Shown here in pieces: positions 62,349 through 64,000 of a DNA stretch of 64,000 nucleotides; the stretch's first letter is position 1; every line of letters begins with the position of its first letter. The notes under the pieces are model-generated. The model worked only from the letters and a program-made list of their open reading frames with translations. It had not been told where the DNA came from and did no database searches. The DNA comes from Primorskyibacter flagellatus (GTDB lineage: Bacteria > Pseudomonadota > Alphaproteobacteria > Rhodobacterales > Rhodobacteraceae): contig NZ_FWYD01000003.1 in assembly GCF_900176485.1 (NCBI RefSeq), positions 1 to 64,000 of the forward strand, given 5' to 3'. The translations under genes were made by a program, and so were the position numbers.

Positions 62349-64000
62349 ATGAACACGCACAGCCCCAATATCCGCCCTGTTATCCGACAGCTGGACGAAT
62401 CCGCCATCAACCGCATTGCGGCGGGCGAGGTCGTGGAACGTCCCGCCTCTGCGGTCAAGGAACTGGTCGAGAATGCCATCGACGCGGGCGCGCGGCGCAT
62501 TGACATCGCGCAGGCGGATGGCGGCAAGACGCTGATCCGTGTGGCGGATGACGGCTGCGGTATGACCGCAGACGAATTGCCGCTGGCGCTGTCGCGTCAC
62601 GCGACATCCAAGATCGACGGGTCGGACCTGCTGAACATCCATTCCTTCGGCTTCCGGGGCGAGGCGCTGCCGTCGCTTGGCGCGGTCGGGCGTCTGACCA
62701 TCACCAGCCGGGCCGAGGGGGCAGAGGCTGCCGAGATCGCCGTCGCGGGTGGTCAGATGTCGGGTGTGAAGCCGGCGGCGCTGAACCGTGGCAGCGTCGT
62801 GGCGTTGCGGGATCTGTTCTACGCAACGCCCGCACGGCTGAAATTCATGCGCACCGACCGGGCCGAAGCGCAGGCCATCGGCGATGTGATCAAACGGCTG
62901 GCGATGGCGGAACCTTCGGTCGGCTTTACCTTGCGCGACGTGACCGGAGGCGGCGACCGCGTGAGTTTTCGCGCCGACGCGCAGACGGGCGATCTGTTCG
63001 ACGCCTTGCGGGGCCGTCTTGGGCAGGTGATGGGGCGCGAATTCATCGAAAATGCGCTGGCTGTGGATGCCGAACGCGAGGGGTTCCGGCTGACCGGTTA
63101 TGCCGCGCTGCCGACCTATTCGCGGGGGTCATCGGTGGCGCAATACCTGTTTGTCAATGGTCGTCCGGTCCGTGACAAGCTGCTGATCGGGGCGCTGCGC
63201 GGTGCCTATCAGGATTTCCTCAGCCGCGACCGGCATCCTGCGGCGGCGCTGTTCATCGACTGTGATCCGCATAAGGTGGATGTCAACGTGCATCCCGCCA
63301 AGTCAGAGGTGCGGTTTCGCGATCCCGGTCTGGTGCGCGGGCTGATCGTGTCGGCGCTGCGCCACGCGCTGGCCGAGGCCGGACACCGTGCCTCTACGAC
63401 CGTGGCCGGGGCAACGCTAGGCGCGATGCGCCCCGAACCGACGGCACCGCGCGTCTACCAGATGGACCGGCCCTCGGCGGGCGCACGGGCCGCAGCCTAT
63501 CAGGCGCAGGCACCGGGCTTTGCCGAACTTCGGGACAGTTGGTCCGCGCGGGTTGAAACGGTGGTCGAACCCGAAGAAGCGCCTGTCCAGCAGACAGAGG
63601 CGCTGCCCCTTGGTGCGGCGCGCGGTCAGGTCCACGAAAACTACATCATCGCCCAGACCGCCGATGGCATGGTGATTGTCGACCAGCACGCCGCACATGA
63701 ACGGCTTGTCTATGAAAGACTGAAGCGGCAGATGGCGGAAAACGGCGTCGCCGCGCAGGCCTTGCTGATCCCCGAAGTCGTGGATCTGTCGTCTGACGAT
63801 GCCGGGCGCCTGCTGGCCGTGGCCGACGATCTAGGCCGCATGGGCCTGACCTTGGAGCCGTTCGGCGGCGGTGCGGTGGCGGTGCGCGAAACCCCCGCGA
63901 TCCTTGGCGACGTAAACGCGAAGGCGCTGGTGCTCGATATTCTGGACGAGCTGTCCGATCAGGGGGCCAGCGGGTTGGTGCAGGAAAAGATCGAGGCGAT
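62349..64000 (+). CDS. mutL: DNA mismatch repair protein MutL, partial
   Basis: The first 550 or so residues of MutL; the frame is still open at the window edge. MutL couples mismatch recognition by MutS to downstream repair. The GHKL ATPase motifs are present: [20 protein letters not shown] with ENAIDAG, DDGCGM, RHATSKI and [10 protein letters not shown]. The transducer domain follows ([16 protein letters not shown]), then the [15 protein letters not shown] linker and the start of the dimerisation domain ([17 protein letters not shown]). ATG 62349 comes after TTGTGGC without a strong ribosome site but aligns with the family. Confidence 0.96.
   Translation, partial: MNTHSPNIRPVIRQLDESAINRIAAGEVVERPASAVKELVENAIDAGARRIDIAQADGGKTLIRVADDGCGMTADELPLALSRHATSKIDGSDLLNIHSFGFRGEALPSLGAVGRLTITSRAEGAEAAEIAVAGGQMSGVKPAALNRGSVVALRDLFYATPARLKFMRTDRAEAQAIGDVIKRLAMAEPSVGFTLRDVTGGGDRVSFRADAQTGDLFDALRGRLGQVMGREFIENALAVDAEREGFRLTGYAALPTYSRGSSVAQYLFVNGRPVRDKLLIGALRGAYQDFLSRDRHPAAALFIDCDPHKVDVNVHPAKSEVRFRDPGLVRGLIVSALRHALAEAGHRASTTVAGATLGAMRPEPTAPRVYQMDRPSAGARAAAYQAQAPGFAELRDSWSARVETVVEPEEAPVQQTEALPLGAARGQVHENYIIAQTADGMVIVDQHAAHERLVYERLKRQMAENGVAAQALLIPEVVDLSSDDAGRLLAVADDLGRMGLTLEPFGGGAVAVRETPAILGDVNAKALVLDILDELSDQGASGLVQEKIEA

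Noticed and set aside
61077..62642. 521-codon minus-strand frame
   Set aside because: Shadow of amt and the start of mutL; its product is a low-complexity charged sequence.

Overview
The window is a GC-rich, gene-dense chromosomal segment of an alphaproteobacterium. The best fit is a Rhodobacterales (Roseobacter-clade or Rhodobacter-like) genome, because of the glnK-amt pair, a gltD/gltB pair split by a GFA-type gene, the leuC-leuD-leuB cluster, a quinoprotein-associated accessory gene cluster and a G-rich palindrome followed by a TATTT motif that I remember as typical of this order. This is a judgement from protein similarity I recognise; no 16S rRNA is present. The window holds about 65 protein genes, one tRNA-Pro(CGG), no rRNA and no CRISPR array. 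The last gene, mutL, runs off the right edge.

Layout. 0-4 kb: an A+T-richer stretch with a possible 58-residue membrane protein, a Hint-domain (hedgehog/intein-fold) protein, a DUF481 outer-membrane protein and mtgA. 4-11 kb: glutamate synthase (gltD, a GFA-domain gene, gltB) on the minus strand. 11-15 kb: uppP, rlmH, rsfS and an MscS channel. 15-21 kb: leuC and leuD, a strong terminator, a secreted endonuclease/exonuclease/phosphatase-fold protein, a possible Cys-rich miniprotein, leuB, an EamA transporter and tRNA-Pro. 21-23 kb: a LysR regulator divergent from an Fsr-like MFS exporter.

23.5-31.8 kb is the most interesting region. Two divergent operons around a 32-bp dyad encode periplasmic accessory proteins of the kind found beside PQQ-dependent alcohol dehydrogenases: a TIGR03863-like binding protein, a TIGR03866-like beta-propeller, a second propeller, a DUF3280-like protein, an MxaD-like SRPBCC protein, a SoxYZ-fusion carrier and two small uncharacterised secreted proteins. 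An ABC importer follows on the minus arm. The quinoprotein dehydrogenase and its cytochrome are not in the window, and an IS5-family remnant abuts the end of the plus arm. 32-36.5 kb: a GST, queG, msrB-msrA, then an A+T-richer islet with a DUF2335 membrane protein and an unknown 91-residue protein.

36.5-64 kb is mostly core metabolism and envelope function: fadH with a divergent LysR; an operon of MoCF-domain protein, GNAT, AhpD-like and OmpA-like genes; a FadR-type GntR regulator next to a methionine aminopeptidase with a dyad between them; DUF2189; an MBL hydrolase; rsmD and a ferredoxin-reductase-like flavoprotein; peroxiredoxin; an operon of RidA, GDPD, GNAT, pterin dehydratase and MscS; a type I secretion ATPase/adaptor pair; mlaA-mlaC; PBP1A; glnK-amt; and mutL. 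Nitrogen assimilation is represented twice (gltBD and glnK-amt) and envelope upkeep several times (mtgA, uppP, PBP1A, mlaAC, two MscS channels).
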